This document shows positions 24,753 to 33,384 of a DNA stretch of 64,000 bases, piece by piece (position 1 is the stretch's first letter; the number at the start of each line of letters is the position of its first letter). Origin of the DNA: DATHBD01 sp035296325 (lineage in GTDB: Bacteria > Actinomycetota > Actinomycetes > Mycobacteriales > Micromonosporaceae); NCBI GenBank assembly GCA_035296325.1, contig DATHBD010000031.1:1-64000 (forward strand). Reading direction: 5' to 3'. A program made the translations under genes and the position numbers. The notes beneath the pieces are model-generated. The model worked only from the letters and a program-made list of their open reading frames with translations, was not told the DNA's origin and searched no databases.

Positions 24753-25900
24753 GGCCGTTCCTTGATCACGACGTCGACCGCGGCGTCGAACGCGTCCCGG
24801 GGCACCCCGACGTTGATCGTCAGGCGGAGCCGGGAACCACCGTCCGGCGTGGACGGTGGCCGGAAGCATCCGACGGCGACGCCGCGCTCCCGGCACGCCG
24901 CCGCCCACGCCACCGCCTCGTCGGGCCCGGGCGCGGTCACCGAGATCACGCCACCGTCCGGGGTGGACACGTCCAGGCCGGCGGAGCGCAGCCGCTGCAC
25001 CGCGTACGCCGCCCGGTCGGCCAGGTCGGCCCGCAGGCCGTCGCCGGCACGGATGAGCGCGAGCGCGGCGAGGGCACCGGCCGCCACGGCGGGCGGCAGG
25101 GCGGTGTCGTAGATGAACGTACGGCCGGTGTCCACCAGGTGCCGCCGTAGTGTCGCCGGACCGGCCACCACTCCCCCGGCCGCACCGAACGCCTTGGACA
25201 GCGTCGCGGTGACCACCACGTCCGGCTCGCCGGCGAGTCCGGCGGCGGCAACCCCACCGGCACCGCCGGGTCCGAGCAGACCGACGGCGTGCGCGTCGTC
25301 GACGAGCAGGAGCGCGCCATGCTTGCGACACACGGCGTGCAGGTCGGCGAGCGGGCCAAGGTCGCCGTCGACGGAGAAGACGGACTCGGTGATCACGAGA
25401 CGGCACCGGTCCGGGTGCGCGACGAGGGCACGGTCGACGGCTCCGACGTCGCGGTGCGGCGCCACCACGAGGGTGGTGCGGGGCTGGCCGGCGCGAGCCA
25501 TCCGGCAGCCGTCCACGATGGAGGCGTGGTTGTGCGCGTCGGAAACGATCAGCGTGTCCGGCCTGGTCAGCGCGCGGATGGCGCCCAGGTTGGCCAGATA
25601 CCCGGACGAGTACACCAGCGCGGTCGGGTAGCCCAGCCACGACGCGAGGGCGGTCTCCAACGCCGCGTGCACCCTGGTCGAGCCGCGCACCAGGCGGGAG
25701 CCGGTGGCGCCGAGCCCATAGTCGCGCAACGCGTCGGTCGCCGCGGCCACCACGCTGGGATGCCGCGACAGGCCGAGGTAGTCGTTGCCGGCAAGATCGA
25801 CCACGGGGTCCGCCGGTTCGCGGTGCCGAAGCTCGCGGCGCAGCCCGGCGGCGTGCCGTGCCGCCGCGTCAGCGTCCAATGTGGAGCGCCAGTCTGTCAC
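24749..25900 (-). CDS. bioF: 8-amino-7-oxononanoate synthase
   Basis: PLP enzyme condensing pimeloyl-ACP (or -CoA) with alanine. The 383-residue protein shows the family segments DLAGNDYLGLSRHP, GATGSRLVRGST, SDAHNHASIVDG, LLLVDDAHAVGLLGPGG and the PLP-lysine site TLSKAFGAAGG (lysine near residue 235). GTG 25900 overlaps the bioA stop (GTGA), which fixes the start over the longer open frame. No bioC/bioH-type genes for pimelate supply are in the window. Confidence 0.95.
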   Translation of the reverse strand: MTDWRSTLDADAAARHAAGLRRELRHREPADPVVDLAGNDYLGLSRHPSVVAAATDALRDYGLGATGSRLVRGSTRVHAALETALASWLGYPTALVYSSGYLANLGAIRALTRPDTLIVSDAHNHASIVDGCRMARAGQPRTTLVVAPHRDVGAVDRALVAHPDRCRLVITESVFSVDGDLGPLADLHAVCRKHGALLLVDDAHAVGLLGPGGAGGVAAAGLAGEPDVVVTATLSKAFGAAGGVVAGPATLRRHLVDTGRTFIYDTALPPAVAAGALAALALIRAGDGLRADLADRAAYAVQRLRSAGLDVSTPDGGVISVTAPGPDEAVAWAAACRERGVAVGCFRPPSTPDGGSRLRLTINVGVPRDAFDAAVDVVIKERP

Positions 25901-27240
25901 CCGACGACCTCCGCCACGGCGTCGGTCAGCGCGGTGACGAGCAGTTCGGTTTCCTCCGCCGTGAGGGTCAACGGCGGCATGAGCACCACGGTGTCGCCCA
26001 GCGGACGTAGCCAGACGCCACGGCGGCGGGCCGCCGCACACACCCGCGCGCCGGTGCGCTCAGCGACGCTGCGGACCTCCACGCCGGCCATCGCGCCGAT
26101 CCGGCGGATTTCCACCACACTGTCGGCGGCGGCCAGCGGCGCCAGCAACGCGCCGAGCCGGTCGCCCAGCGCCGCTGCCTGCCCGACCAGATCGCTCGCG
26201 GCCATCAGGTCGAGGTTGGCGTTCGCGGCGGCGCAGCACAGCGGGTTGGCCGTGTAGGTGTGCCCGTGAAACAGGGTGCGCCCGCTCGCCGCCGTGCCCA
26301 GGAACGAGGCGTACACCTCGTCGGTGGCCAGCACCGCGGAGAGCGGCAGATAGCCGCCGGTCAGACCCTTGCCGCAGGTCAGCAGGTCGGGCACGATCCC
26401 GGCGTGCTCGCTGGCCCACATCCGCCCGGTCCGGCCCACGCCGGCGGCCACCTCGTCGCAGAGAAGGAGCGCGCCGTGCTCGGTGGCGAGCCGGCGGGCC
26501 TCCCGGAGGAAGTGCGCGTCGTAGGTGAGCATCCCGGCCGCCGCCTGGACCATCGGCTCGACGACGATCGCGCACACCTGGTCGCCGTAGCGCGCCATCG
26601 CCTCGGCAAGCTCGGCGGAGACCTCCACTGCCCGCTCCGCGGCGGTCTGCCCGGGCTTGCGCAGCCCGGGCGAGCTGATGGTGACGGTCTCCAGCAGGAG
26701 CGGCCGGTACGTCGCGTGGAACAACTCCATCCCGCCGACGCTGACCGCCCCCAGGGTGTCGCCGTGGTACGCCTCCTGCAGGTGCACGAACAACGGGCGC
26801 GCACCCGAGGTCTGCACTGAGTGCTGGTACGCCATCTTGAGGGCGACCTCGACGGCGGACGACCCGTCCCCGGCGAAGAAGACCTTGCCCAGGCGTGGCC
26901 CCACACCGGTGGGCGCTGTGGCGAGCAGCCGTTCGGCCAGCTCGATGCCCGGCACGTGGGTGGCACCGAGGAACGTCGAGTGGTCCAGCCGAGCGAGCTG
27001 GGCCCGGATCGCCTCGTCGATTTCCGGCGTACCGTGCCCGAAGGTGGTGACCCACAGCGACGAGACGCCGTCGAGGTAGCGGTTGCCCTCGATGTCGTAC
27101 AGCCAGGGCCCTTCGGCCCGGTCCACGACCGTGGGTTCGTCGCCGAGCCAGAGGCTGTGCTGGGTGAACGGGTGCCACACCGACGCGGCGTCGCGGGCCA
27201 GCCAGCCCCGCGCCAGGCTCTCCTTCGCACCGCCGTGCAC
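25897..27240 (-). CDS. bioA: adenosylmethionine-8-amino-7-oxononanoate aminotransferase
   Basis: Transfers the amino group of S-adenosylmethionine to KAPA, giving diaminopelargonate. The 447-residue class III aminotransferase has VWHPFTQHS near the start, a BioA signature for substrate binding, VFFAGDGSSAVEVALKMA, LLLCDEVAAGVGRTG and the PLP-lysine site LTCGKGLTGGYLPL (about residue 288). GTG 27240 has GAGG six bases upstream. First gene of bioA-bioF-bioD-capA, divergent from bioB across a 51-bp gap that contains the palindrome TGTCGACA (27261-27268), a possible control site. Confidence 0.96.
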   Translation of the reverse strand: MHGGAKESLARGWLARDAASVWHPFTQHSLWLGDEPTVVDRAEGPWLYDIEGNRYLDGVSSLWVTTFGHGTPEIDEAIRAQLARLDHSTFLGATHVPGIELAERLLATAPTGVGPRLGKVFFAGDGSSAVEVALKMAYQHSVQTSGARPLFVHLQEAYHGDTLGAVSVGGMELFHATYRPLLLETVTISSPGLRKPGQTAAERAVEVSAELAEAMARYGDQVCAIVVEPMVQAAAGMLTYDAHFLREARRLATEHGALLLCDEVAAGVGRTGRMWASEHAGIVPDLLTCGKGLTGGYLPLSAVLATDEVYASFLGTAASGRTLFHGHTYTANPLCCAAANANLDLMAASDLVGQAAALGDRLGALLAPLAAADSVVEIRRIGAMAGVEVRSVAERTGARVCAAARRRGVWLRPLGDTVVLMPPLTLTAEETELLVTALTDAVAEVVG

Positions 27241-27291
27241 CGCGTACCTCCCCAGGTCTGTGTCGACAGGCTGCCTTGTAGGGTACGACCC

Positions 27292-28293
27292 ATGGTGGCA
27301 GCGAGCGTGCTAGACCGCGCCCGTACTCAGGTGCTGGAGAACGGCGCCGGGCTTGACGAGTCGGGCGTGTACGACATTCTCCGGCTTCCTGACGAGGAGG
27401 TGGCCGCCGCGCTGCAGCTCGCCCACGAGGTGCGGATGCGGTGGTGCGGGCCCGAGGTCGAGGTGGAGGGCATCGTCTCGCTGAAGACCGGCGGATGCCC
27501 CGAGGACTGCCATTTCTGCTCGCAGTCCGGTCTGTTCACCTCGCCGGTACGCGCGGTCTGGTTGGATGTGCCGGCGCTCGTCGAGGCGGCCCGGCAGACC
27601 GCGGCGACGGGCGCGACCGAGTTCTGCATCGTCGCGGCGGTGCGCGGTCCGGACGCCCGGTTGATGGCGCAGCTCCGCGACGGTGTGGCCGCGATCCGCG
27701 AGGCGGTGGACATCCACATCGCCGCCTCGCTCGGCATGCTGACCCAGGCGCAGGTGGACGAGCTGGTCGAGCTGGGCATCCACCGGTACAACCACAATCT
27801 GGAGACGGCGCGCAGCTACTTCCCCCACGTCGTCACCACGCACTCGTGGGAAGAGCGCTGGGACACCCTGCGGATGGTCCGCGACTCCGGCATGGAGGTG
27901 TGCTGCGGCGGCATCCTCGGGCTCGGCGAAACGCTTGAGCAGCGGGCCGAGTTCGCCATCCAGCTGCAGGAGCTGAACCCGCACGAGGTGCCGTTGAACT
28001 TCCTCACGCCGCGGCCGGGCACGCCACTGGAGGATCGGTCCGTGGTGGACCCGCGCGACGCGCTGCGGGCCATCGCGGCGTTCCGCCTCGCGTTGCCCCG
28101 GACCATCCTGCGGTACGCCGGAGGCCGTGAGATCACGCTGGGCGATCTGGGCACCCGCGATGGACTCCTCGGCGGGGTGAACGCGGTGATCGTGGGCAAC
28201 TATCTGACGACGCTCGGGCGCCCGGCCGGTGAGGATCTGGCCTTGCTGAGCGAGCTCAGCATGCCGGTCAAGGCTCTCTCGGCGACACTGTGA
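27292..28293 (+). CDS. bioB: biotin synthase
   Basis: Radical SAM enzyme inserting sulfur into dethiobiotin. The 333-residue product has the [4Fe-4S]-SAM motif CPEDCHFC (Cys69, Cys73, Cys76) followed by SQSG, and the downstream blocks HRYNHNLETARSYFP and LNFLTPRPGTPLE. A possible -10 element, TAGGGT (27279-27284), ends seven bases before the ATG and no ribosome site is evident, so the transcript may be leaderless. bsaP follows 52 bp downstream and probably shares its transcript. Confidence 0.96.
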   Translation: MVAASVLDRARTQVLENGAGLDESGVYDILRLPDEEVAAALQLAHEVRMRWCGPEVEVEGIVSLKTGGCPEDCHFCSQSGLFTSPVRAVWLDVPALVEAARQTAATGATEFCIVAAVRGPDARLMAQLRDGVAAIREAVDIHIAASLGMLTQAQVDELVELGIHRYNHNLETARSYFPHVVTTHSWEERWDTLRMVRDSGMEVCCGGILGLGETLEQRAEFAIQLQELNPHEVPLNFLTPRPGTPLEDRSVVDPRDALRAIAAFRLALPRTILRYAGGREITLGDLGTRDGLLGGVNAVIVGNYLTTLGRPAGEDLALLSELSMPVKALSATL

Positions 28294-28332
28294 GCGCGAG
28301 GAGCGAGCGAAGCGAGCCCCGCAGTCGCGGGC
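28290..28332 (+). repeat. GAGCGAGCGAAGCGAG-type intergenic element
   Basis: The short bioB-bsaP gap holds GCGAGGAGCGAGCGAAGCGA followed by GCCCCGCAGTCGCGG. I recall GAGCGAGCGAAGCGAG-type sequences as common just before start codons in Micromonospora-like genomes; that statement is from memory. It is partly self-complementary and purine-rich. Confidence 0.45.
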
Positions 28333-28345
28333 GAAGTGGGGCCCC

Positions 28346-28573
28346 GTGAGCGTGCGCGGTGGGCGCGGTGGGTCGGGCGGCGCGGAAGCGCAGCCGGAGT
28401 GGTGCGACCGCTGCGGTGGTGCTCTTGCCGAAGGAGACCACGACGCCTGCCGCACCGCCCGGGTGCTGGAGCCGCCCCGCTTCTGCCCGTGGTGCCGGCG
28501 CCGGATGAAGGTGCAGGTTCTGCCGGGCGGCTGGCGGGCCGAGTGTGTGGAGCACGGGGCGCTCCAGGGCTGA
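28346..28573 (+). CDS. bsaP: biotin synthase auxiliary protein BsaP
   Basis: A 75-residue cysteine-rich protein with two CxxC-type pairs: WCDRCGGAL and, later, PRFCPWCRRRMKVQVLPGGW, plus further cysteines in DHDACRTA and AECVEHG. This pattern, with its position directly after bioB, matches the small actinobacterial protein BsaP, an iron-sulfur protein reported to support BioB activity in mycobacteria. GTG 28346 gives the expected length; the preceding gap is an AGCGAGCGAAGCGAG-type element. Identification rests on cysteine spacing and context. Confidence 0.8.
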   Translation: MSVRGGRGGSGGAEAQPEWCDRCGGALAEGDHDACRTARVLEPPRFCPWCRRRMKVQVLPGGWRAECVEHGALQG

Positions 28574-28650
28574 GCCATCGTCACATGCGGCGCGAACAGT
28601 ATTCGCTACTGTCAGCGACCAGCGGCGGGTCGGCCGACACTGCTTCGTTG

Positions 28651-28690
28651 CGTACAGACCTGCTCTCACGAATGCGAGCAGGTCTGTACG
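28651..28690. terminator. 15-bp hairpin between bsaP and the FAD monooxygenase
   Basis: CGTACAGACCTGCTC is repeated as its exact reverse complement after a 10-nt loop. It lies between the converging bsaP (plus) and monooxygenase (minus) genes, so it probably ends transcription from both sides. The rest of the 240-bp gap shows nothing else. Confidence 0.65.
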
Positions 28691-28814
28691 TCATGCGGTG
28701 AGGTGCGGAGGGGTCGTGCGGTCGCGGGATGCTGGTACGTCGCGACAGCGCGGGTAGGTGCGCGGTGGTGCGCGGCGGGCGGGCCCCGGGCTGTCGGGGC
28801 GTGACGGTACGGCG

Positions 28815-30065
28815 CTAGCGATCCCGGCGGGGCACGACACCCGCTGGCGGGCGCCAGTCACTGGCGGCGGCCGACGCGCGGCTGAGCAGCCGAGGGGTGA
28901 GCTGGCCGAGCATGGCGTCCCGGGCGAGGACCGCCAGCCGGCCGCGACTCTGCAGGAGACTGCCCACCCGCCGGGACTGGCCCAGCACGCGGGCGACGCG
29001 GGAGCGTCGCAACGCGGTGTACTCCGCCAACGCCGTCGCGAGCGTGGTACCCGGCACGGCGTTGGCCATCACCGCCTGCAGCGTGGCCGCGTCCTCCAAC
29101 GCCAGGCAGCCGCCCTGCCCCAGGTGGTGGGTCATCGCGTGGGCCGCGTCGCCGAGCAGGACGTATCCGCCCGTGCCCGCCTGGTACGAGAAGGTCGCGG
29201 GCAGCGGTGCCACCTCGCCCACGACGTCCTGAACCAGGTCGCCGGGTTCGGTGGCGGCGAGGATCTCCTCCAGCGGGGCGGGCCAGCCGGCGAACCACCG
29301 CCGGAGCAGCGCAAGCTGCGTCTGCGCCGGTTCCGGTCGGGCGGCGCCGGGGGCTGTGGCCACCCAGTAGAGGCCACCGGGCGATGTGCCGCCGGCGGCG
29401 CCACGTTCGTCCAACGCGGCGTAGGAGAACCGGTGGCCGGCGCCGAACACCTCACCACCGCGTGGTGCGCCTGACGGCAGGGCCGGTGCACGGTACGCCG
29501 GAAGGAACGCGCGCCAGGCCGCGTGACCGGCGGTCACGAACGTCGATCCGGGTGCGAGCGTGCGGCGTACGCCGCTGGATGCCCCGTCGGCGGCGACCAC
29601 GAGGTCGGCCTCGAACGTGACCACACCGTCGCTGACGGCGGGGCCGCGCCCGCCCGGGCTGCCGGGACGGACGGTCCGGACGTCGATGCCGGTACGGAAG
29701 TCGACCCGGTCACCGAGGCCCGCCATCAGGATGTCGTGTAGGTCAGCCGGGTGGACGACGACGGCCCGGCCCGGTTCGCTCGGCGCCACGCCATCCGGGG
29801 CGGAACTCGGTTTCTGCAGCCAGCGCCCATCGGCGCGACGGATCCCCGGCGATGCCAGCGGCGTGGCGATGCCGTCCACCCCGGCGCCGAGGCGCAGCGT
29901 GTGCAGCGCGCGCAGCCCGTTGGGCCAGAGCACCAGAGCGGCCCGCCCGGGCCGGGACCGCTCGTCGCGCTCCAGCACCGTCACGCTCCACCCGGTGCGG
30001 GCGAGAGCGCCGGCCGCGGCAAGCCCGCCGATGCCGGCGCCGACGACGACGGCGGTCCGCCTCAC
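28815..30065 (-). CDS. FAD-dependent monooxygenase
   Basis: A 416-residue group A flavoprotein hydroxylase-like protein. The N-terminal Rossmann motif VVVGAGIGGLAAAGAL binds FAD, LVVAADGASSGVR is the DG motif, and GGYVLLGDAAHAMTHHLGQGGCLALEDA is the second FAD motif (GD). Substrate not predictable. It starts 9 bp after the lgt stop and is probably the last gene of the his/trp-lgt run. A related enzyme of the same family is encoded at 51.1-52.3 kb. Confidence 0.88.
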   Translation of the reverse strand: MRRTAVVVGAGIGGLAAAGALARTGWSVTVLERDERSRPGRAALVLWPNGLRALHTLRLGAGVDGIATPLASPGIRRADGRWLQKPSSAPDGVAPSEPGRAVVVHPADLHDILMAGLGDRVDFRTGIDVRTVRPGSPGGRGPAVSDGVVTFEADLVVAADGASSGVRRTLAPGSTFVTAGHAAWRAFLPAYRAPALPSGAPRGGEVFGAGHRFSYAALDERGAAGGTSPGGLYWVATAPGAARPEPAQTQLALLRRWFAGWPAPLEEILAATEPGDLVQDVVGEVAPLPATFSYQAGTGGYVLLGDAAHAMTHHLGQGGCLALEDAATLQAVMANAVPGTTLATALAEYTALRRSRVARVLGQSRRVGSLLQSRGRLAVLARDAMLGQLTPRLLSRASAAASDWRPPAGVVPRRDR

Positions 30066-30073
30066 CGACTGCC

Positions 30074-31204
30074 CTAACCGGCCGAGGCTGGTCGCGCCTG
30101 AGCCCCGTCGTCAGCACCCGGGCCGCCGCCGAAGGCATTCGGATCACCGGGTTCCGTACCGGCACCGCCCCGCCCGGAACCGCCCTGATCAACGGCGTCC
30201 GGATCGACGTCGCTGGCGCCGGCACGACCCGGCCCTGACGCCTGATCCCCAGCGCGGAGAGAGGCGTCCTGGCCGTCGGTCGCGGAGTCGGCGGCATCGG
30301 TCCGGGTGGCGGCCGCCTCGGCTCCGGCGGGCAGCACCCGCACGGTGCCGTCCTCGCCGACCGCCAGGTGCTGCTGCGGCCCGCGGACGCGGAGGAAGTA
30401 CGCCAGGGCGCCCAGGAACACGATGATCGACACCCAGCTGTTGACGCGCATGCCGAGAATGTGGTTCGCCTCGTCGCTGCGCAGCGCCTCGATCCAGAAC
30501 CTGCCCAGGGTGTACGCCATGGCGTACAGCGCGAACGCGCGGCCACGGCCGAACCGGTACCGCTTGTCGAGCTGCCACACGAGCACCGCGACGGCGACGT
30601 TCCAGATCGACTCGTAGAGGAACGCAGGATGGAAGATCCCGCGCACGATCGGCTCGCCGGTGCCCACGTCGGTGACTGCCCGGCCGGCGCCCGCGTCCCA
30701 TTCGTGGATGGTGAGCCCCCACGGCAGGCTGGTCTCGCGGCCGTACAGCTCGTTGTTGAACCAGTTGCCCAACCGGCCGATGGCCTGGGCCAACGGTAGC
30801 GCCGGCGCCACCGCGTCGCCGAAGAAGGTCAGCGGGATGCCGAGCCGGCGGCAGGCGAGCCAGGCGCCGAGCGCACCCCCGGCCACCCCGCCCCAGATCC
30901 CGAGCCCGCCTTGCCAGATCTTCAGCGCGTCGATCGGATTGCCGTCGGCACCGAAGTACGCCGCGGGAGAGGTGATCACGTGGTAGACCCGGGCGCCCAG
31001 GATGCCGAACGGCACGGCCAGCACGGCGATGTCCAGCACGGCACCGGATGGCGCGCCGCGGCTGCGCATCCGTCGATCGGTGATCAGGCAGGCGACGACG
31101 ATGCCGAGCACGATGCACAGGGCATACGCCCGGATCGGCACCGGCCCCACGTGCCACACACCCTGGGACGGACTCGGAATCGCGGCGAGGATCGAAGTCT
31201 CCAC
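30074..31204 (-). CDS. lgt: prolipoprotein diacylglyceryl transferase
   Basis: Integral membrane enzyme moving diacylglycerol from phosphatidylglycerol to the lipobox cysteine of prolipoproteins. The signature GRLGNWFNNELYG, the early WHVGPVPIRAYALCIVLGI helix, YHVITSPAAYFG and FHPAFLYESIWN identify it. The 376-residue length exceeds the usual ~280 because of a hydrophilic, Asp/Gly/Ala-rich tail of about 85 residues after the last helix, a common actinobacterial trait. GTG 31204. It follows trpA at 72 bp, the order known from other actinomycetes. Confidence 0.95.
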   Translation of the reverse strand: METSILAAIPSPSQGVWHVGPVPIRAYALCIVLGIVVACLITDRRMRSRGAPSGAVLDIAVLAVPFGILGARVYHVITSPAAYFGADGNPIDALKIWQGGLGIWGGVAGGALGAWLACRRLGIPLTFFGDAVAPALPLAQAIGRLGNWFNNELYGRETSLPWGLTIHEWDAGAGRAVTDVGTGEPIVRGIFHPAFLYESIWNVAVAVLVWQLDKRYRFGRGRAFALYAMAYTLGRFWIEALRSDEANHILGMRVNSWVSIIVFLGALAYFLRVRGPQQHLAVGEDGTVRVLPAGAEAAATRTDAADSATDGQDASLRAGDQASGPGRAGASDVDPDAVDQGGSGRGGAGTEPGDPNAFGGGPGADDGAQARPASAG

Positions 31205-31247
31205 GGGTGCACACGCTACCGCTGCCCCACGGCCGCACGCCCGCGGG

Positions 31248-31284
31248 AGCGGTCAGCGCGCCAACCGTGGAAGCGGTCAGCGCG
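31248..31284. repeat. 13-bp direct repeat at the trpA 3' end
   Basis: AGCGGTCAGCGCG occurs at 31248-31260 and again at 31272-31284. The second copy contains the trpA stop codon (TCA on the plus strand, 31277-31279); the first lies 24 bp further downstream in the trpA-lgt gap. It looks like a local duplication of the gene's tail. Confidence 0.6.
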
Positions 31285-32080
31285 CGGTGACCGCCCGGAC
31301 GCCCTCGGCCAACTCGACGCTGAGCCGTCGCACGGCGTCCACGCCGGCGGCCGCGTCGGGGGCGTCGAGCAGGCATCCGACCAGCGCACTGCCGACGATG
31401 ACGGCGTCAGCGTACGAGGCGACCTCGGCGGCCTGACCTCCGTCCCGTACGCCTATGCCCACGCCGACCGGCAGATCGGTCACCCCGCGGACCCGGGCGA
31501 CCAGCGCAGGGGCGAGGCTCGACGTGACGGCGCGCGCTCCGGTCACGCCCATCACGCTGGTGGCGTAGACGAACCCCCGGCACGCCTGGGTGGTCAGCGC
31601 CAGGCGTTCGTCGGTGGAGGAGGGCGCAACGAGGAAGATGCGGTCGAGGGCGTGTGCATCGGAGGCGGCGAGCCACTCGCCGGCCTCCTCCGGGATCAGG
31701 TCGGGCGTGATGAGCCCGGAGCCGCCGGCCGCCGCGAGGTCGCGCGCGAAGGCCTCGACGCCGTACCGCTCGATCAGGTTCCAGTACGTCATCACGACGG
31801 TCGGGGCGCCGGCGCCCGCCGCCGCCTCGACCGTCCGCATCACATCGGCGGCGCGTACCCCGCCGCGCAGTGCCGCTTCGGCGGCGCGCTGGATGACCGG
31901 GCCGTCCATCATCGGGTCGGAGTAGGGGAAGCCGACCTCCACGACATCGACACCGGACTCGACCATGGCCCGGATCGCGTCGATCCCGCCCTGCACCGTT
32001 GGGAACCCGGCGGGCAGGTACCCGACAAGGGTTCCGCGCCCTTCAGCGCGCGCCTTCTCAAAGGCGACCCCGACACTCAC
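31277..32080 (-). CDS. trpA: tryptophan synthase alpha chain
   Basis: Cleaves indole-3-glycerol phosphate to indole and glyceraldehyde-3-phosphate; indole is channelled to the beta chain. The 267-residue TIM barrel has the catalytic glutamate and aspartate in VVEVGFPYSDPMMDGP (Glu48, Asp59) and the phosphate-binding VGVGIGVRDG. The GTG at 32080 overlaps the trpB stop (GTGA), which fixes the start and implies coupled synthesis in the 1:1 ratio the complex needs. Confidence 0.96.
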   Translation of the reverse strand: MSVGVAFEKARAEGRGTLVGYLPAGFPTVQGGIDAIRAMVESGVDVVEVGFPYSDPMMDGPVIQRAAEAALRGGVRAADVMRTVEAAAGAGAPTVVMTYWNLIERYGVEAFARDLAAAGGSGLITPDLIPEEAGEWLAASDAHALDRIFLVAPSSTDERLALTTQACRGFVYATSVMGVTGARAVTSSLAPALVARVRGVTDLPVGVGIGVRDGGQAAEVASYADAVIVGSALVGCLLDAPDAAAGVDAVRRLSVELAEGVRAVTAR

Positions 32081-33345
32081 AGCACAACTTCGCTTCGGAT
32101 CGCCGGGTTCGGCAGGACACCGAAGTAGGTGCCGGCGGTGTCGACGTCCTTGTCGCCCCGGCCGGACAGGCACACGATCACGGTGGGTTCCCGGCCCAGC
32201 TCCTCGGCCAGGTCGGGCAGCACCCGCAGGGTCCCCGCCAGGGCGTGCGAGCACTCGATCGCCGGAATGATGCCCTCGGTCCGGCACAGCAGCTGGAACG
32301 CCTCCATCGCCTGAGCGTCGGTGACCGGCGAGTACCGGGCCCGCCCCGAGTCGTGCAGGTAGGCGTGTTCCGGGCCGACGCCCGGGTAGTCCAGGCCCGC
32401 CGAGATGGAGTGCGACTCCGCGGTCTGGCCGTCGGCGTCCTGCAGCAGGTACGTCCGCGTGCCGTGCAGCACGCCGATGGAGCCGCCGGTGATGCTCGCG
32501 GCATGCCGGGGCGTGTCCACGCCGTCGCCGCCCGCCTCGAAGCCGTACAGCCGCACGTCGGCGTCGGGAACGAAGGCGTGGAACATGCCGATCGCGTTGG
32601 AGCCGCCGCCCACGCACGCGGCAACGGCGTCCGGAAGGCCCCCGATCAGCTCCTGGTACTGCGCGCGCGCCTCCACCCCGATCCCGCGCACGAAGTCGCG
32701 CACCATGGCCGGGAACGGGTGCGGGCCGGCCGCCGTGCCGATCAGGTAGTGCGTCGTCTCGACGTTGGTGACCCAGTCCCGCATCGCCTCGTTCATGGCG
32801 TCCTTGAGCGTGCGCGACCCGGCCGTCACGGGGACGACCTCGGCACCGAGCATCCGCATCCGGGCGACGTTGAGCGCCTGGCGGCGGGTGTCCTCCTCGC
32901 CCATGTAGACCACGCACTCGAAGTCGAACAGGGCGGCTGCCGTCGCGGCGGCCACGCCGTGCTGGCCGGCACCGGTCTCGGCGATTACCCGGGTCTTACC
33001 CATCTGCCTGGTGAGCAGCGCCTGGCCCAGCACGTTGCGGATCTTGTGCGCGCCGGTGTGGTTGAGATCCTCCCGCTTGAGCAGAATGCGGGCGCCGGCG
33101 TGCGCGGAGAGTCGCTCGGCCAGGTAGAGCGGCGACGGGATGTTGGCGTAGTTGCTGAGCAGGCGGTTGAACTCGGCCTGGAACGCCTCGTCGGTCTGCG
33201 CCGCACGGTAGGCCCGGTCCAGCGACTCCAGCGCGGCGATCAGCGCCTCGGGCACGAACCGCCCGCCGTACCGGCCGAAGTGGCCCGCGGCGTTGGGCAG
33301 CTGGTCGGCCGGCAGCGCCCCCATCGGAGACAGGGTTCCGGTCAC
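32077..33345 (-). CDS. trpB: tryptophan synthase beta chain (TrpB1 type)
   Basis: PLP enzyme joining indole and serine to tryptophan. The 422-residue protein has NHTGAHKIRNVLGQ with the PLP lysine (Lys101), the phosphate cup GGGSNAIG, AETGAGQHGVA for serine binding and the C-terminal LSGRGDKDVDT. In EGIIPAIECSHALA the residue after the conserved Glu is Cys, where Ser is common; effect unknown. GTG 33345; it follows trpC by 39 bp. A second, distinct beta chain of TrpB2 type lies at 49.3 kb. Confidence 0.96.
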   Translation of the reverse strand: MTGTLSPMGALPADQLPNAAGHFGRYGGRFVPEALIAALESLDRAYRAAQTDEAFQAEFNRLLSNYANIPSPLYLAERLSAHAGARILLKREDLNHTGAHKIRNVLGQALLTRQMGKTRVIAETGAGQHGVAAATAAALFDFECVVYMGEEDTRRQALNVARMRMLGAEVVPVTAGSRTLKDAMNEAMRDWVTNVETTHYLIGTAAGPHPFPAMVRDFVRGIGVEARAQYQELIGGLPDAVAACVGGGSNAIGMFHAFVPDADVRLYGFEAGGDGVDTPRHAASITGGSIGVLHGTRTYLLQDADGQTAESHSISAGLDYPGVGPEHAYLHDSGRARYSPVTDAQAMEAFQLLCRTEGIIPAIECSHALAGTLRVLPDLAEELGREPTVIVCLSGRGDKDVDTAGTYFGVLPNPAIRSEVVL

Positions 33346-33384
33346 CGCGTTCGTCCGTTCATCCGTACTGCTCCTATCGGAGTT

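Noticed and set aside
28815..30065. FAD monooxygenase as part of a natural product cluster
   Set aside because: Neighbours are lgt, trp and biotin genes; no polyketide, peptide or terpene synthase occurs anywhere in the window.
31277..32917. 546-codon minus-strand frame extending trpA into trpB
   Set aside because: The upstream part is out of frame with TrpB, and the GTGA overlap at 32080 fixes the true trpA start.
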